6,175 nucleotides of DNA. Origin: Myxococcales bacterium. GTDB taxonomy: Bacteria; Myxococcota_C; UBA6777. The notes beneath the pieces are model-generated. The model was not told the origin of the DNA. It worked only from the letters and a program-made list of their open reading frames with translations, and did no database searches. Made by a program: the position numbers and the translations under genes. Below, one piece after another: positions 5,926-6,175 of this stretch. The stretch is from NCBI GenBank assembly GCA_027005175.1, contig JALTMC010000593.1, positions 7,242-13,416 on the forward strand, in the 5' to 3' direction. Position 1 is the stretch's first letter. Every line of letters starts with the position of its first letter.

Positions 5926-6175
5926 ACTTTGAAAGTTGCTGACTCTATCGGAGCTTGCGTAAAGCAGAGCAAGTTTGTGTTCCTACATAATACTGTGTGG
6001 TTGATACAGCATAAGAAAGTCATAGGCAGGGCAAACGTATGTTTTTCTCAATAAAATCAACAGACCTGTAACTGCAAGCATCTGAGACCCTCGGTTACTT
6101 CCGGAGAGCAACCCATTGCTCTCGAAAGATCTTCCAACGCCCCCTGTACTTTTTCCATACCAGTGTCTTGATCCC
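5926..6175. other. Right-edge stretch without a confident gene; possible end of a minus-strand gene
   Basis: No complete gene is visible. On the minus strand, one frame enters from the right edge and stops at 6095-6097, ending KIFREQWVALRK. A second frame stops at 6057-6059, ending EVTEGLRCLQLQVC. Either could be the C-terminus of a gene outside the window, and I cannot choose between them. A hairpin with 8-bp perfect arms (GAGAGCAA 6104-6111, TTGCTCTC 6116-6123, CCCA loop) lies inside both frames and has no T-run on either strand. Just after the PgeF-family gene, GCTTGC (5953-5958) and GCAAGT (5969-5974) could form a weak 6-bp stem before TTGTGTT, too weak to call a terminator. Confidence 0.4.

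Overview
The window shows ordinary bacterial gene organisation on both strands with roughly balanced base composition. The left-edge gene is a PEGA-domain Ser/Thr kinase, and the centre holds a secreted, probably lipid-anchored protein with a cysteine-rich 'C-x5-C-x5-C-x6-C' insert. These protein types are common in Myxococcota and the related former Deltaproteobacteria (including Bradymonadales-type bacteria), so I infer that kind of organism. No rRNA, tRNA or other taxonomic marker is present to confirm it.

Layout. (1) 2-1696 (+): the 3' part of a Hanks-type Ser/Thr protein kinase, cut by the window edge inside the activation loop. It continues through a long Pro/Ser/Gln-rich linker and one membrane segment to an extracytoplasmic PEGA domain. 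(2) 1738-2526 (-): a SpoU/TrmH-family rRNA/tRNA 2'-O-ribose methyltransferase, convergent with the kinase and separated from it by 41 bp. (3) 2527-2984: an intergenic region holding a 31-bp perfect palindrome, a two-copy imperfect tandem repeat and a near-consensus sigma70-type promoter. (4) 2985-4781 (+): a 598-aa exported protein, probably a lipoprotein. It has an Asn/Thr/Gly/Ser repeat tract, two homologous OB-fold-like modules and an eight-cysteine insert between them. (5) 4747-5153: a dense repeat zone. Six copies of a ~36-bp unit duplicate the last codons and stop of the preceding gene, followed by a mosaic of two other direct repeats. (6) 5173-5925 (+): a PgeF/YfiH/YlmD-family (laccase-domain) protein, probably starting at TTG. 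(7) 5926-6175: no gene I can call with confidence; a partial minus-strand reading frame may enter from the right.

The genes do not form an obvious pathway. Three have loose links to the cell envelope or to housekeeping: the kinase senses or signals across the membrane, the OB-module protein sits outside the membrane, and PgeF-type enzymes have been linked to peptidoglycan precursor quality control. The methyltransferase is a separate RNA-modification gene. The most unusual part is the OB-module gene and its surroundings: 36-bp repeats at both its 5' and 3' ends, and a 3' array in which each full-length copy is a miniature stop-terminated reading frame.
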